Assembly (NCBI GenBank): GCA_049999765.1
Contig: JBNGIQ010008482.1
Coordinates: forward strand, 1 to 26,635
Direction: 5' to 3'
Source: Phaeoceros laevis
Lineage: Eukaryota > Anthocerotophyta > Anthocerotopsida > Notothyladales
DNA length: 26,635 bases
Both the position numbers and the translations under genes were made by a program. The notes below the pieces were generated by a model, which searched no databases, was not told the origin of the DNA, and was given only the letters and a program-made list of their open reading frames with translations. Every line of letters begins with the position of its first letter. Position 1 is the first letter of the stretch. This document shows, piece by piece, positions 1-9,809 of this stretch.

Positions 1-573
1 GGTGCCCCGGGAGTGCTAGGCGCAAAAAGTAGCGGTGCTTTTTGATGTTTCTAGAGCCTGGTCCTTTAGGGGTTAACTACGTTATGTGATTTTGCTCTAT
101 AGTGGGAGCTTTTTCTATATTTATTTAATAAGATTTATTTTTTTATTATGGTACTAAAAGAAGTAACCTTCTATTATGAATAAATATCTACAAGACGTTT
201 ATAAGGATAACCCAAGCTATTTGGAAAAAAAAAAGATAAAAGGAAAGAAGAAAGTACACAAATAAGCATAATGATGTTTTAATTATCATAGCCCAGTTTT
301 TTCAATTGCGTACAAGATGTGTACATGGCTGCAAAATTATGTTAAAACACATAATCAGGAATGAACCGAGGAATATTGTTTAAAAATGAATCGAAGGTGT
401 TCGATGTTGTAACAAGATACCTCCTAGTATAGTCTTACAGGAGCATTAGGAGAAGCAATACAAAAAGTTGAAACCTATGAAATTCGTATCAATGAGTTAG
501 TCTGAACATTATCTACTTTTAAGAAATAAAATTATATTATTCAGTTGACTTGTGAGCTAGGTGAAGTTCTTAC
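1..573. other. AT-rich upstream region, no gene recognised
   Basis: AT-rich sequence with no protein similarity that I recognise on either strand. It should hold the promoter and 5' leader of the gene beginning at 574, but no convincing TATA box at a sensible distance could be fixed. An in-frame TGA at 562-564 closes the reading frame just upstream of the ATG. An AG at 559-560 could be a splice acceptor, so an upstream non-coding exon cannot be excluded. Confidence 0.5.
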
Positions 574-1320
574 ATGGCGAATTCTTACTCTAATCACAAA
601 CATGGATTTAGCATCAATAATGGATTGCTCACAGAACGAGCTCTTCGAGATGTGTTTGAGGTTACAAGCTATATTGACATTGGAACAGAGGATGACCCGC
701 TACCTTATCCTGTTAAGCCTCCAAAACCATCACAACTCATTGGCAAACAATTCATGACCACACCAGCAAAATGGGGTTCAGGGACATGCCGTACAGAGAC
801 AATTCAATTTCAAACCAATGATACTGTCTTTGAAAATGCACATCCTTGGATTGGTGATGGAGATCCTTACTTCTCATCAACTAGATATGTAGAATCAGGT
901 CAAGATAAAAAACTTGGCTTCTGGACAAGTGATTTTTCAAAAAGAGATGAATTTAGTAACACTTTTAGAACCAATCAATATCGTGAACAATTACATCTTG
1001 AGGAAAAGCATGCAAAGAAAACTATTCAATTAGATGAAAAAAGATTGAAAGATCAAGGTATACACTATAACTTGGAAAGAATTCCTACTCGTTTTGACGG
1101 CCCTAAGTACTTGTACGATATTGGTCGAGCTGGATTGGCAACTACAGAGCATTGCTATAAATGTCATAAACAAAATTATTATTGCCCACATCGTGGTGCT
1201 TACAGTAACAATAACCCTCACCTTACAAAAGAAAGTGGTTGGGGCTATAAGACTGCCTATGAAGAATATGGTAGAGGCACAGATACTTATAACTATGCTA
1301 AGCCAGCACATGCTCGAAAG
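574..1320 (+). CDS. Uncharacterised W/Y-rich protein, possibly axonemal; 3' end lost in gap
   Basis: An uninterrupted 249-codon frame runs from an ATG at 574 into the run of N; an in-frame TGA at 562-564 makes this the first possible Met. The protein is rich in aromatic residues and short Pro/Gly turns. It has a central segment, about residues 114-140, with the motifs LGFWTSDFSKRDEFSNTFRT and NQYREQL. A charged stretch likely to be helical follows (about 136-162), then a Cys/His cluster CYKCH (194-198) plus C204. No signal peptide or membrane segment is visible. The composition and the DF-KRDEF-NT-RT-QYRE pattern remind me of flagella-associated, microtubule-inner-protein-like sequences, but I cannot name a family; that link is inference. 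CYKCH matches the CxxCH haem pattern, probably by chance, and metal binding is equally possible. The frame after the gap (1421-1536) looks like non-coding sequence. No intron is seen, so a single large exon or a retrocopy is possible. Confidence 0.6.
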
Positions 1321-1420
1321 NNNNNNNNNNNNNNNNNNNNNNNNNNNNNNNNNNNNNNNNNNNNNNNNNNNNNNNNNNNNNNNNNNNNNNNNNNNNNNNN
1401 NNNNNNNNNNNNNNNNNNNN
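1321..1420. other. Assembly gap, 100 N
   Basis: Exactly 100 consecutive N bases, the conventional length for a scaffold gap of unknown size. It removes the 3' part of the gene starting at 574. Frames that read through it are not meaningful, and the true distance between the flanks is unknown. Confidence 0.98.
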
Positions 1421-2069
1421 GTTTTATATACTTCACAACCCAAAATTTGCGGAAAACATGGTTGTTGTTCTTTCTAATTCTTGGTTCCAATTACTTGTCA
1501 TATCTTCACAAAGCACTTGCATATTATATGTTTTGATGTCAAAAAGACACTATTAGCATTGTTCTTGAGGTGATGTTAAAATGTATTGTGTCATGTGTCT
1601 TCAATAGTTATTTAAAATTTCACATGGAGTGTGAGTAACTAAGACGTCAGCCTAAGTAAGTATTCATGCCTTTTGGGAGTTCATAACGCCATTCCCTCCA
1701 AGGGTAAGGGTTCTCCTAGCCGTTGAGGGTATTACAAGTCACATTGGATGTCACAGTTAATCGCAATACCAGAAGTTAGACAGAGTTAGGGTACTTATTA
1801 GGGTTTTAGTATGGTTTTTATAGCCCAGCTAGAACGTCCACCTGTCGTTCGTCTGTCTATCGTTTAGTCGGTCCGCTAGGTGACAGACAATTTAGCAGTT
1901 TCTAATTTCTAGTGTTTTCGTTATCATTCTATTACTCCACTTTTACTATTTACTCTAGTTAACTACTTATGTACCCATGGTTAACTATGACACTCATCTC
2001 GGGGTTGTTGTTGTTGTTGTTGTGTATCTTTAAGAGATATGTCACCCCAACCAAACTTCCTACCTATCA
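1421..2069. other. No gene recognised; contains (TTG)n microsatellite
   Basis: AT-rich sequence after the gap, with stops in all frames and no recognisable protein similarity. It may hold the end or 3' UTR of the gene at 574. A (TTG)n tract of about six units lies at 2005-2022. Nothing else could be supported. Confidence 0.5.
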
Positions 2070-2398
2070 TGCTGTGGTTAGGGTTAGGTCAAGCTTGGGG
2101 TAGGGTTAATGTAAGGTTTGGTAACTAGTCGAGTGAGGCCATTTGGGTTGGCACCCTTGTGGCCTTAATGACCTTTTAAACGTTAGCCGCACCTTACGGT
2201 GTGCTGTTAGGTTAGGGCTAGGAGTAGTGGCCGTCAAGGGCCCAGCCAGCCAGACCTAGCTTTGACCCTTGGCGAGACGAGCGGAGCGGGACATGAAGGC
2301 GGACCGTCGAGCGTAACAAGCCAACTAGCAACGGCTCTCTAAGCGCCTGCACTAAACCAAGCGGTGAGCTCGGTGCACAGGCAGATTATCTTTGTCTT
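2070..2398 (+). repeat. Repeat block X, copy 1 (starts with telomere-like GGTTAGGGTTAGG)
   Basis: About 330 bp that recur in inverted orientation at 12437-12757. The shared landmarks are collinear: GTGGTTAGGGTTAGG, GTGGCCTTAATG, CTGTTAGGTTA, TAGCAACGGCTCTCTAA, TAAACCAAG, GGTGAGCTC and GATTATCTTTGTCTTG. The telomere-like start is short, about two units, and reads as part of the dispersed element rather than a real telomere tract. No ORF is present. Class of element unknown. Confidence 0.65.
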
Positions 2399-2502
2399 GT
2401 GGGATCTTATTGCAAGCTGTAAGCTTTCCAGTGTGAGATTTGTGCAGTGTCAAAGGATTTGTCCCCGCACGCAGAAGAAAGGAACGTGCATAGGCAAGGT
2501 TT
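2399..2502 (+). repeat. Left arm of 104-bp inverted repeat
   Basis: The reverse complement of 2861-2964 matches this segment over its whole length with scattered substitutions. Shared strings include GTGGGATCTT, TTGCAAGCTGT, GAGATTTGTGCAGTG, CAAAGGAT and CGTGCATAGGC. The arm follows directly on block X. It is also bracketed by a 12-bp inverted pair, GATTATCTTTGT at 2385-2396 and ACAAAGATAATC at 2505-2516. The whole 2399-2964 interval has the form of a small foldback or MITE-like element of about 566 bp. Confidence 0.7.
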
Positions 2503-2746
2503 ACACAAAGATAATCCTTTCGAGGTGTGTTTAATGCTAGGTGGATGCTACGCTGATGCAGGACAGGAGGCATGGCTGGGGGATCGATGGCGTTGGAGGG
2601 CGTAGGTGGCACAGAGTCACGCTTAGAAGCCCTGAAGGCTATAGTCAGGTGAAGACCCTAATGTTGTGAATGTTCAAAACATAGAATTTGCAAGATGTGC
2701 ATGTTGCCTATGTGGTATTGCGTGCTTGAGTCATGACCTAGGAGTG

Positions 2747-2860
2747 TGTCGCAACGTGAGTCAAGTCTAGTCATGTCATGTGGTTAACTGATCCACTAAC
2801 TATTATATGATGATCTACTCTTCCTCACACCTTACTTACTGGCTATTGTATATAGCTACC
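2747..2860 (+). repeat. Repeat block Y, copy 1
   Basis: About 114 bp that recur in the same orientation at 12766-12877. Shared strings include TGTCGCAACGTGA, CATGTCATGT, ACTATTATATG, TACTCTTCCTC and CTTACTT. Here Y directly abuts the right inverted arm at 2861. In the other copy it abuts an inverted block X instead. Confidence 0.7.
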
Positions 2861-2964
2861 AAACCTAGCCTATGCACGCGCCCTTCTGCTGGGCGTGGTG
2901 ACACATCCTTTGGCACTGCACAAATCTCGCCCCGGAAAGCTCACAGCTTGCAACAAGATCCCAC
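2861..2964 (-). repeat. Right arm of 104-bp inverted repeat
   Basis: Reverse-complement partner of 2399-2502 (see that entry). The 358 bp between the arms hold no convincing gene; block Y fills the last third of the loop. Confidence 0.7.
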
Positions 2965-3044
2965 GTTTTTCAATCTCGGTATGCCATCACCCTCATTCCT
3001 GTGATCGAGGTGCTCCAGCCATCTTTGCCTTCTTGGAATCCATC

Positions 3045-3138
3045 TGTACTCGATAGCTAATGGGTGCCCGCATATGGGCAAGGGAGGGACCCTCTATGGG
3101 ACCATGTCAACCTCCTCAAATAGTCACACACACACACA
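3045..3138 (+). repeat. SINE-like repeat, short copy A with (CA)n tail
   Basis: Core-only copy of the dispersed family. It begins TGTACTCGATAGC, contains GGGTGCCCGCATATGGGCAA and GGGACCCTCTATGGGACC, and ends CCTCCTCAAATAGT followed by a CA tract. It lacks the roughly 150-bp 5' portion seen in the copies at 5971, 12190 and 23926. Confidence 0.75.
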
Positions 3139-3975
3139 TCTGCCATAGAGGTTTCACAGTAGTTGACTCCCAGTGTCTTTCCCTGCAAACATTGTCACCT
3201 CAACGAGCAATTCCACGGAAAAACCTACCTGACCAAAGCTGCTGTATGTTTCTCCACATCGCCTCCACAACTAGCTCCTCTGAGTACACACGGAACTATT
3301 GCTCACCATTCTACAACCGGGCCATATTGGCCTGCAACTCCTGGATTTGCCTCAGAAGATCTTCTTGCTGAGGGGGAACTACTCCTCCCCCTGCCATGCG
3401 ATTTTCAAGTTCTTGAGCTAAGGACCACCCAAGCTGAGGGAGGAGCAATGGACCACCCACAAGCAGAGGTTACTAGAGTGCCACAGACCCGGTCAGGCTG
3501 TGATGGAATTGTGCGAGAATGGGCAGCTAAGTCGAGCAGTTGACGCTTTCACCGTCTTGGCAGAGACACAATCTCGTGTGTCCAAATCTCGAACTGTGTG
3601 GATTGTGATGTGAAATTGAACGCAAGCCCTGATACAATGCAAGGATGTCTCAAGGTCGAGGTGCAGACAGAACAGGAAGAACGGCCATGCCCCAACACCA
3701 CGACCCAAGCCAGGGAGCGTCCTCACCCCACCGACTGACACATGTCTGGCTAAGGTGGGTGCTGTGATGCTGTGTACCTACACAGACAATCTCCACTTCA
3801 GGGCAAGGGGAGATGGAACCAGAAGAACGGCCATGCCCCAAACACAGGCAGCTTAGACCAGGGAGCCTCCCTATCCACCAATCCCTGTATCCCCTTCAAG
3901 GACGTGTGCGGTCGATAGGAGTGTTGACATGTACAAAAGAAGCGTAACTGTCCATGATTTGACGAAACTGTGAGG
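3139..3975. other. No gene recognised; contains a direct repeat
   Basis: No recognisable protein on either strand. A 20-bp perfect direct repeat, GAAGAACGGCCATGCCCCAA, lies at 3676-3695 and 3822-3841. It sits inside longer similar segments, each followed by a CCAGGGAGC motif and a TCCACC or CCCACC motif, with an offset of 146 bp. This suggests an old local tandem duplication. Confidence 0.5.
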
Positions 3976-5446
3976 CAAAAGATGTGTTCATCAGGGTAGC
4001 TAAACCAGATGCCTTCTCATGGTCTACTACAATTGCAGCTCATGGTAATCATGGGGAACCAAAGCAGGCCATGGTGCTGTATAAGAAGATGCGCACCTCC
4101 AGTGTCGAGCCCAACGGTCATGTGTTGTGGCAGCTCTTCAAGCTTGTGCTTGGAATCTGGCAGGTTGGTACATTTATAATGATGTGCTGGAGAGGGGCAT
4201 TCAACCCTACTTGTTAGTATGGAACTGTCTGGTACATGTACGCAAAATGTGGTGATATGGAACAGGGCAAGAAACTTCATTCACAGATTTTGGAAAGAGG
4301 TAGGATACAGACATAGTGCTGGGCAACAGCGTGGTTGACATGTATGCAACGGGTGGCAGGCTGCAAGATGCACACAAGGTTTTTGACAATCTGCTGCTGA
4401 GTCTGGCTAACGGCAATTATGATTGCTGGACATGCTGACCATGGGCAAGGTCAAGAATCCCTTGCTGTTTGTAAGAAAATGGAGACGGATGGTATGATTT
4501 TGGCTAATTCTTTCACTTTTGCCTTCTGAAAGCATGCGGAACTGTTGGTGCTTTAAACGAGGGCAAGCACCTTCATTCACAGATTCCGAAAAGAGAACAG
4601 GAAGCAGACATATTCGTCAGCAGCAGCCTGGACATGTATGCGAAATACGGCAAGTTACACGATGCACGCAGAGTGTTCGATACTTTGGTCACAACTAACA
4701 TGGTGACATGCAATATAGTGATAAGTGGATATACCAAATCTGGCAGACTGAAAGATGCACGGAGGCTTTTTGACAGTTTGGCCACAAGGGATGTGGTGAC
4801 ACGGAATGACATGATAGCTGGCTATGCTGAGCATATGTAGTGGTGGGCAACTGCCTGGTCGACATGTATGCCAATGGGGTGAGCTGCAAAATATACTCCA
4901 GGTTTTTGACAGTATGGCCACAAAGGATGTGGCGACATGGACAGCGTTGATCGTCGGGTATGCACAACAAGGACTTGGCCAAGAGGCACTTGTTGTGTAT
5001 GGACAAATGGAGGAGTGGGCCCTCATTTTGGTTGACCGTGTTACTTTTGCTTGCCTTCTGAAGGCGTGTGCAAGCACTGGTGCCATACAGAAGGGCAGGG
5101 AGCTGCACTCATAGATGGTCAAAAGAGGACAACTGGATAATGTAGTGGTGGGCAACTGCCTGGTGGACATGTATGCAAAATGTGGTGAGCTGGAAAATAC
5201 ACGCCAAGTAGTTACCTTGTAGGGCCACTTGTAGGGCCACTTGTAGGGCCACTTGTAGGGCCACTTGTAGGGTCACTTGTAGGGCCACTTGTAGGGCTAC
5301 AGGTTGTCTCCAAGAGATGATGCCGGCTGATTTTCAGCCTAATGACAACACGTCTACTTGCCTTCTTTCAGCATGCAGTCATGAGGGGTTGGTTAATAAT
5401 GGTTGACAACATTTTGATGGCATGGTGTAATGCTTACCCCACAAGT
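3976..5446 (+). pseudogene. Degenerate PLS-type PPR protein gene
   Basis: PPR proteins bind organellar RNA through tandem helical repeats, each about 31-36 residues. Here successive repeats are visible but lie in different frames with many stops. A motif around KPDAFSWSTTIAAHGNHGEP starts near 4008. Further copies of the DMYA-G-L-DA-VFD signature lie near 4340-4390, 4633-4700, 4740-4790, 4900-4960 and 5150-5210. VTFACLLKACASTGAIQKG lies near 5040-5098. After a 12-bp minisatellite the terminal repeats resume with CLLSACSHEGLVNNG (about 5359-5403), which is broken by TGA at 5404-5406 and TAA at 5428-5430. The wording of the repeats (YAKCG-LE-AR, LKAC-S-GA---G) is typical of the expanded PPR family of ferns and lycophytes. 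No open frame exceeds about 90 codons, so no functional protein is possible. A related 3' end lies at 22798-23160. Confidence 0.85.
5216..5299 (+). repeat. 12-bp minisatellite, 7 units
   Basis: Seven head-to-tail copies of CTTGTAGGGCCA; the fifth reads GGTCA and the last GGCTA. The array sits inside the dead PPR gene at the point where about one repeat of PPR sequence is missing. The related copy at 22798 carries a single unit in the same context, so the array expanded from a pre-existing monomer. Confidence 0.9.
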
Positions 5447-5970
5447 GATGCACAACAGCGCGGTACACTTGCTTACTTGGCTACACTTCTATTTGGCTTG
5501 CACTTGTCACTTAGACTGCTTTTGCTACTCGGGAGGACGACTTGGAAACTCTGGAAGGACGACTTGGATAGCTGGGAGGCAAGTGAGGCAGTGAGAATAT
5601 GAGGAGCTGAAAGATGTGCGCCAAATCTTGAAAGTACGCTAAACCTATCCTTGTTATTTCACTCTGCCTTCCAAATGATTTGTGTTGCATTGCTACTGTC
5701 ATACTTTCTGGATTTCTGTCACTTCCACTGCAAATTCTCTTTCAGCGAGAGCCAACTTCTTGCCAACTTTCCTTCACGAGTTATCTTACCCCAGACTCGC
5801 ACAGAAAGTACAAACTCAAAACTGCTCCGCAACGTACCTACATCTCATACTTAACAATTCACGCTCTTTGGACGTTGTTACTTACCAAAATGTCGACTAT
5901 TTTCAGATACCTCAATCTCAAAGAATTAAATAATTTTTAATGTTTGTGACTGAATGGTAAATAAGATAAT
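5447..5970. other. No gene recognised; homologous block to 23304-23365
   Basis: A 62-bp block at 5465-5526 (TACACTTGCTTACTTGGCTA and following) matches 23304-23365, continuing the similarity that starts at 5283/22798. The rest shows no recognisable protein. The ORFs of up to 86 codons here are in low-complexity sequence and look fortuitous. Confidence 0.5.
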
Positions 5971-6221
5971 GATAAAGTTTATTGCGGCGAGGGTATCGCA
6001 AGCCAACCATAGCTAAACCATTTTTCTCACTTTAGAGATTAATGGTGGCTACCCTAGTTCAACCTGGGAGCCGAGCAGAATGGGTGATCGGCGGCATGCT
6101 CTCCCGTTTTAGACTTTCCTGTACCCGATAGCCAATGGGTGCCCGCATATGGGCAAGGGGGGGACCCTTTATGGGACCGTGTCAACCTCCTCAAATAGTC
6201 ACACACACACACACACACACA
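5971..6221 (+). repeat. SINE-like repeat, full-length copy B with (CA)n tail
   Basis: Full copy of the dispersed family. The 5' part (about 5971-6119) includes AAGCCAACCATAGC, AATGGTGGCTACCCTAGTTC, AACCTGGGAGCC and GGGTGATCGGCGGC. The core (6120-6198) includes GTACCCGATAGCC, GGGTGCCCGCATATGGGCAA, GGGACCCTTTATGGGACCGT and CAACCTCCTCAAATA. A CA tract ends the copy. TAGCCAATGGG at 6129-6139 resembles an RNA polymerase III A box, and GTGTCAACCTC at 6179-6189 matches 8 of 11 positions of a B box, about 50 bp downstream. These would fit a tRNA-related SINE, but the class is inferred. Confidence 0.7.
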
Positions 6222-7341
6222 CAGCCGGTGTTCCTGGGTTGTGTGTGTGTGTTCACTTTTTGGTATGTATGCCATACCGAAAATTGGTGTGTTTAGATCG
6301 AAGTTTGTGTTCTTTCTTGAACTTTTGCTTTGCTACTTATCATTGCTGGCTTATACTAGCTTTGGCTAGCAGCCTTTCATGGCTGTCAAAACTGAGCAAT
6401 GATACAAGTCATTTGAGTCTATAGCCTCGTGCTGTATACAGAATGATATGACCGTCCTCATGGACGTGCTGATCATGCCTTTTGTTGACTTAGCAGAATT
6501 ATTATAGTGAATCATTATTCACATGCCTAGCGTGGTTAACTAGCCTTTATCTCAGATAGCATGACGGGCTACCAGCACCTTTCCGGTATGCTACATATAA
6601 CTGTCCATTTCACGGCTTCTGCTAAAAACCTTCTAAGGTTACGAGATTTGGCTCTAGTTACCTTGGCATCATCTGACCACTTTGATGGCCATACACTGTC
6701 GATATCGCAACTTGGTGACGGCCCAGTGCATGAAGCCTGATCTAAGCACCTTGCTAAAGATTGACTGGCTAGCTGATTTTTTGAGGTTTTGAGCAATCCT
6801 GACAAGGTGGCTGCCAGCGGAACCTATTCCTATGAAAAAGCTGTTCAGGGCCGACTGCGAGGAACATTCGTTTGACGGTCACTGATACCTCTGCTGCGCT
6901 TTTGTGCTGGCTGTCTTAATGACGCTGCCTGATTACACAACCCACGATGCAGATCTGTAAGGCTACCTTACCACACATCATGCTATGATCCTGCTATTTC
7001 CAGTGTTAAGATGATGTGCCTTGATCTCATTGGTGGTCACTAGCCGACATTGCATCTGCGAAACTCTCTAAAGCAAGCTATTTTTTCTGCTGCTAAAAGG
7101 TGACGGCTCTACGTGGCCCAATCACTGACTACAAGCTCACTTCTGCAGGCAAGTTTTCTAATGCTGGTTAAAGCTTGAGCCAGGCATCCGGATTCATTTC
7201 CTTGCAATCCATCAATGCTGCAGGGCTTAAAATGAGCAGTATAGCATAGCCTGACGGCTTTCGTTTATGATGAATGAGGAGAGAAACCAAGTGCCAGCCC
7301 CATTCCCGCTACTTTCGATTTTTCTTACTCTAACTTCTGCC
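6222..7341. other. No gene recognised
   Basis: No recognisable protein, RNA gene or strong repeat. Many short T-rich segments with stops in all frames. It lies immediately upstream of the TATA box at 7342 and could contain the 5' flank of that unit. Confidence 0.45.
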
Positions 7342-8076
7342 TATATAAGATCCAGACCTTTGATCAGTAGACCAGTTTTTCTTGACGCTCCTCGCTTTCC
7401 ACCCGCCCCTCCGCCGCAGCTCATCTGCTGCTTCTCAGTTATACACCCTGCCGACCCTCCATTTCTCCTCTCAGTCACATCCCCAGCAGCTTCCCCATTT
7501 CTCCTTCAAGCACTCCATTAAACTGCACCCTGCACTCTATCCTGCAAAACCCGTACAAGGCGTTCAGAACTTAGCTCTATACCTGTAGCACGATAGTATA
7601 GACTTTTGAGTTGGATAGGCTGCAACTGAGGACACCATGTCCCAACAGGTCCCTTTATTGTACCTTTCTTTGTGCTTTCAACATACTTCTACCAGTTTTC
7701 GTACTCTGTCTTGAAAGGTTTGCGTTACTTTGAGGTCTTGCTTGGCTGATGACCTGTTGCATACATTACTGGTTCTAACTGGATGTTGGGTATTGCAAGG
7801 AAATGCACTATGGATGACATACCTGATGTTGTTCGCTGCTACAACCTATCACAAGGCATTCCGAGTCTTCCTTGACACATGTTGTCTCTGGAGCTTGGTT
7901 GGCTACTGGTATCTCCGGCACATGTTGCCCTGATTCCAGACCGTGCCTATAGGTTCTGTTGCTGCATTCTTTGCTTTTTCAAAGTCTGAAAGTACACAAA
8001 TCATGCAGAAGCCAGGTCTACCAACACAGCTGCTAGAAACCTGGTCGATGAAGACCCTTTGGTACTGATGAAGGGG
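7342..8076 (+). repeat. TATA-led non-coding unit, copy 1
   Basis: Starts at a good TATA box (CTATATAAG, TATATAA at 7342-7348) followed by about 170 bp of C/T-rich leader. Further on are CCCAACAGGT (7641-7650) and TTTGGTACTGATGAAGGGG (8058-8076). The same landmarks in the same order recur at 9810-10507. No long ORF exists. The arrangement recalls an LTR U3/R/leader of a non-autonomous retroelement or a duplicated transcription unit. Neither an adjacent primer-binding site nor paired LTRs were found. Confidence 0.4.
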
Positions 8077-9809
8077 GGCTGGAGGTTTGCTCTCACCCAG
8101 CAAGTGTCTGCATTACGATTTGCACTGTTGCCTAGCCAGCTTGGTGAGCTTTGTCTTCGCAACAAGCCATGTACATACTTTGTTTGGATTGCTGTAGCCT
8201 ATAGAAGCATAAGTTAGTTTGAGACTTTAGCACATCTGTGCTTACAGCTGTGGCATGGCTATACACCAGAATGGACTCTTCCATTGTTGGTACAGCCAAC
8301 TTACCCTACACTTTTCTCGAAATTGGTTCACCCATTTGATTCTTTCAAAAGACACTGGTCTATTTAAAGTTCAAGTGCTTTCCAGACACCGACTTTACCT
8401 TTGTATTGCGTTGCTCTCGCCATGATCTTGCTTGCTGCGTACCTTGGGCATTCTTACCTAGCTGCTGTAAGTGGTTTACAAGCACCTACGGTAGAACTGC
8501 CGAAATAAGGACCATAGTAGCCAATGATACTTGTGCCTGCGAAGGACAATTGTTCACAAAACGTGGCCTTGGACATTCTACCGGGAGTGCTGTTACCTGC
8601 ATTTCCAACTGAATTGTCACAAACAAGGACTACACCACGTAGTCTCGCCAGTCCTGGACCCTGCACGTCCACCTGTATAGTTCAGGCACCAATAGTTAGC
8701 TGAAAAAAGCACAGCCCGAATAGCTGAACAAATGGTCTTTGTTGTGGGTTCTTTTTCGCTGGCCTTGAAATGTTCAAAGCATGCTATCGCAATAAGGGGA
8801 CCCTGTAAAGAGCAATGTCCCATACTATACTTATGGTTTTAAATATTGTATAATATAATAATACATGAAAAGTCATATAGAAGCATATGTATGTATATCC
8901 CCAGGAACACACACTTGGTGTTCCCTGGGTGTGAATGTGTGTTTTGATGGTACTGTGTCACATATTTGAGACTACAGTTTCAAGCTTCTGAAATTTTGGC
9001 ATATCTTGAGTTACCCACGTACCTGTGGCCTGGGATTCCACTGAGTTACATGACCTGATATTTCATCTTTTACTGGCATTTGTTATCCTGTACTATTCCT
9101 GTGTTGACCATTGTCTACTGGCAGATTTTTTTGCTCAGTCATGTAACATGACTTGTGAAATCGAGCCGAGTCCTGGACATTTTGTACAACTACTGTACTT
9201 CAATAATGTACCTACAGTTGGTAAGCGCACAAAGCTTTTTTCAGTCAGCATGCTTTTACTATTTTACCACTGTACAGTACATTGGTCTAATGGTTTTTTC
9301 TAAAAGAATCTTGAATGACAGCCGATGCCACCTTTCATGCCTGGCTGACATGGCTTTCTCTTGCTTTAAAAGCTGTTGAACAGAATATGTGGCTAGCCCC
9401 CGTGGCTAACCTTGTTACAGCACATGTGGCTGAGAGCTGGCATTCATTATTTGCCTTACTACTCGACAGCTGACTATGACCAAGTATCCATTTCCAGGGC
9501 ATAGTCTCGAGAATGGTGCTGTCATAACTGGGATGCGCTTTTATGAACAAGCCAGATTTGGAAGCACCTTCCTGAAACTTCTCATTTTACCCGTATGATG
9601 TGGACAATTATCTAATTGACGCTTGGGCAACTGCCCAAATTTCGAGAGGACGAATAAGTGCATAACTTTATAAGTTTCTGTTTCTGGGAGCATCTTCCAG
9701 AATGCTACTACTCGACTTGTCAGTACCCCCTAATCATGCTGCCGCCATTTTTCTTACTAGCACAATATCTCTCTATCTCAGTGCCTTACAGTCCTCCCTG
9801 CTAGCCGCC
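8077..9809. other. No gene recognised; imperfect hairpin near 8900
   Basis: No recognisable gene. An imperfect inverted repeat, CCCAGGAACAC (about 8900-8910) against GTGTTCCCTGGG (about 8918-8929), could form a hairpin with a short loop. A run of TA-rich sequence with TATGTA repeats lies just upstream (8835-8897). The ORFs here are short and show no similarity that I recognise. Confidence 0.45.

Noticed and set aside
194-320. Telomere or centromere satellite near the left end
   Set aside because: Only AT-rich sequence; no periodic unit could be followed. The telomere-like strings at 2072 and 12743 are about two units long and belong to repeat block X.
1152-1166. CYKCH as a cytochrome c haem site
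   Set aside because: No signal or transit peptide, no distal ligand context and no cytochrome fold features; a chance CxxCH is more likely.
2399-2964. Hairpin as a microRNA precursor
   Set aside because: The arms are 104 bp with a 358-bp loop, much larger than typical plant precursors, and resemble a transposon; small-RNA data would be needed.
4655-5170. 171-codon minus-strand ORF
   Set aside because: It lies antisense to clear PPR repeats on the plus strand; its Cys/Ser-rich composition is that of a reverse frame of PPR codons.
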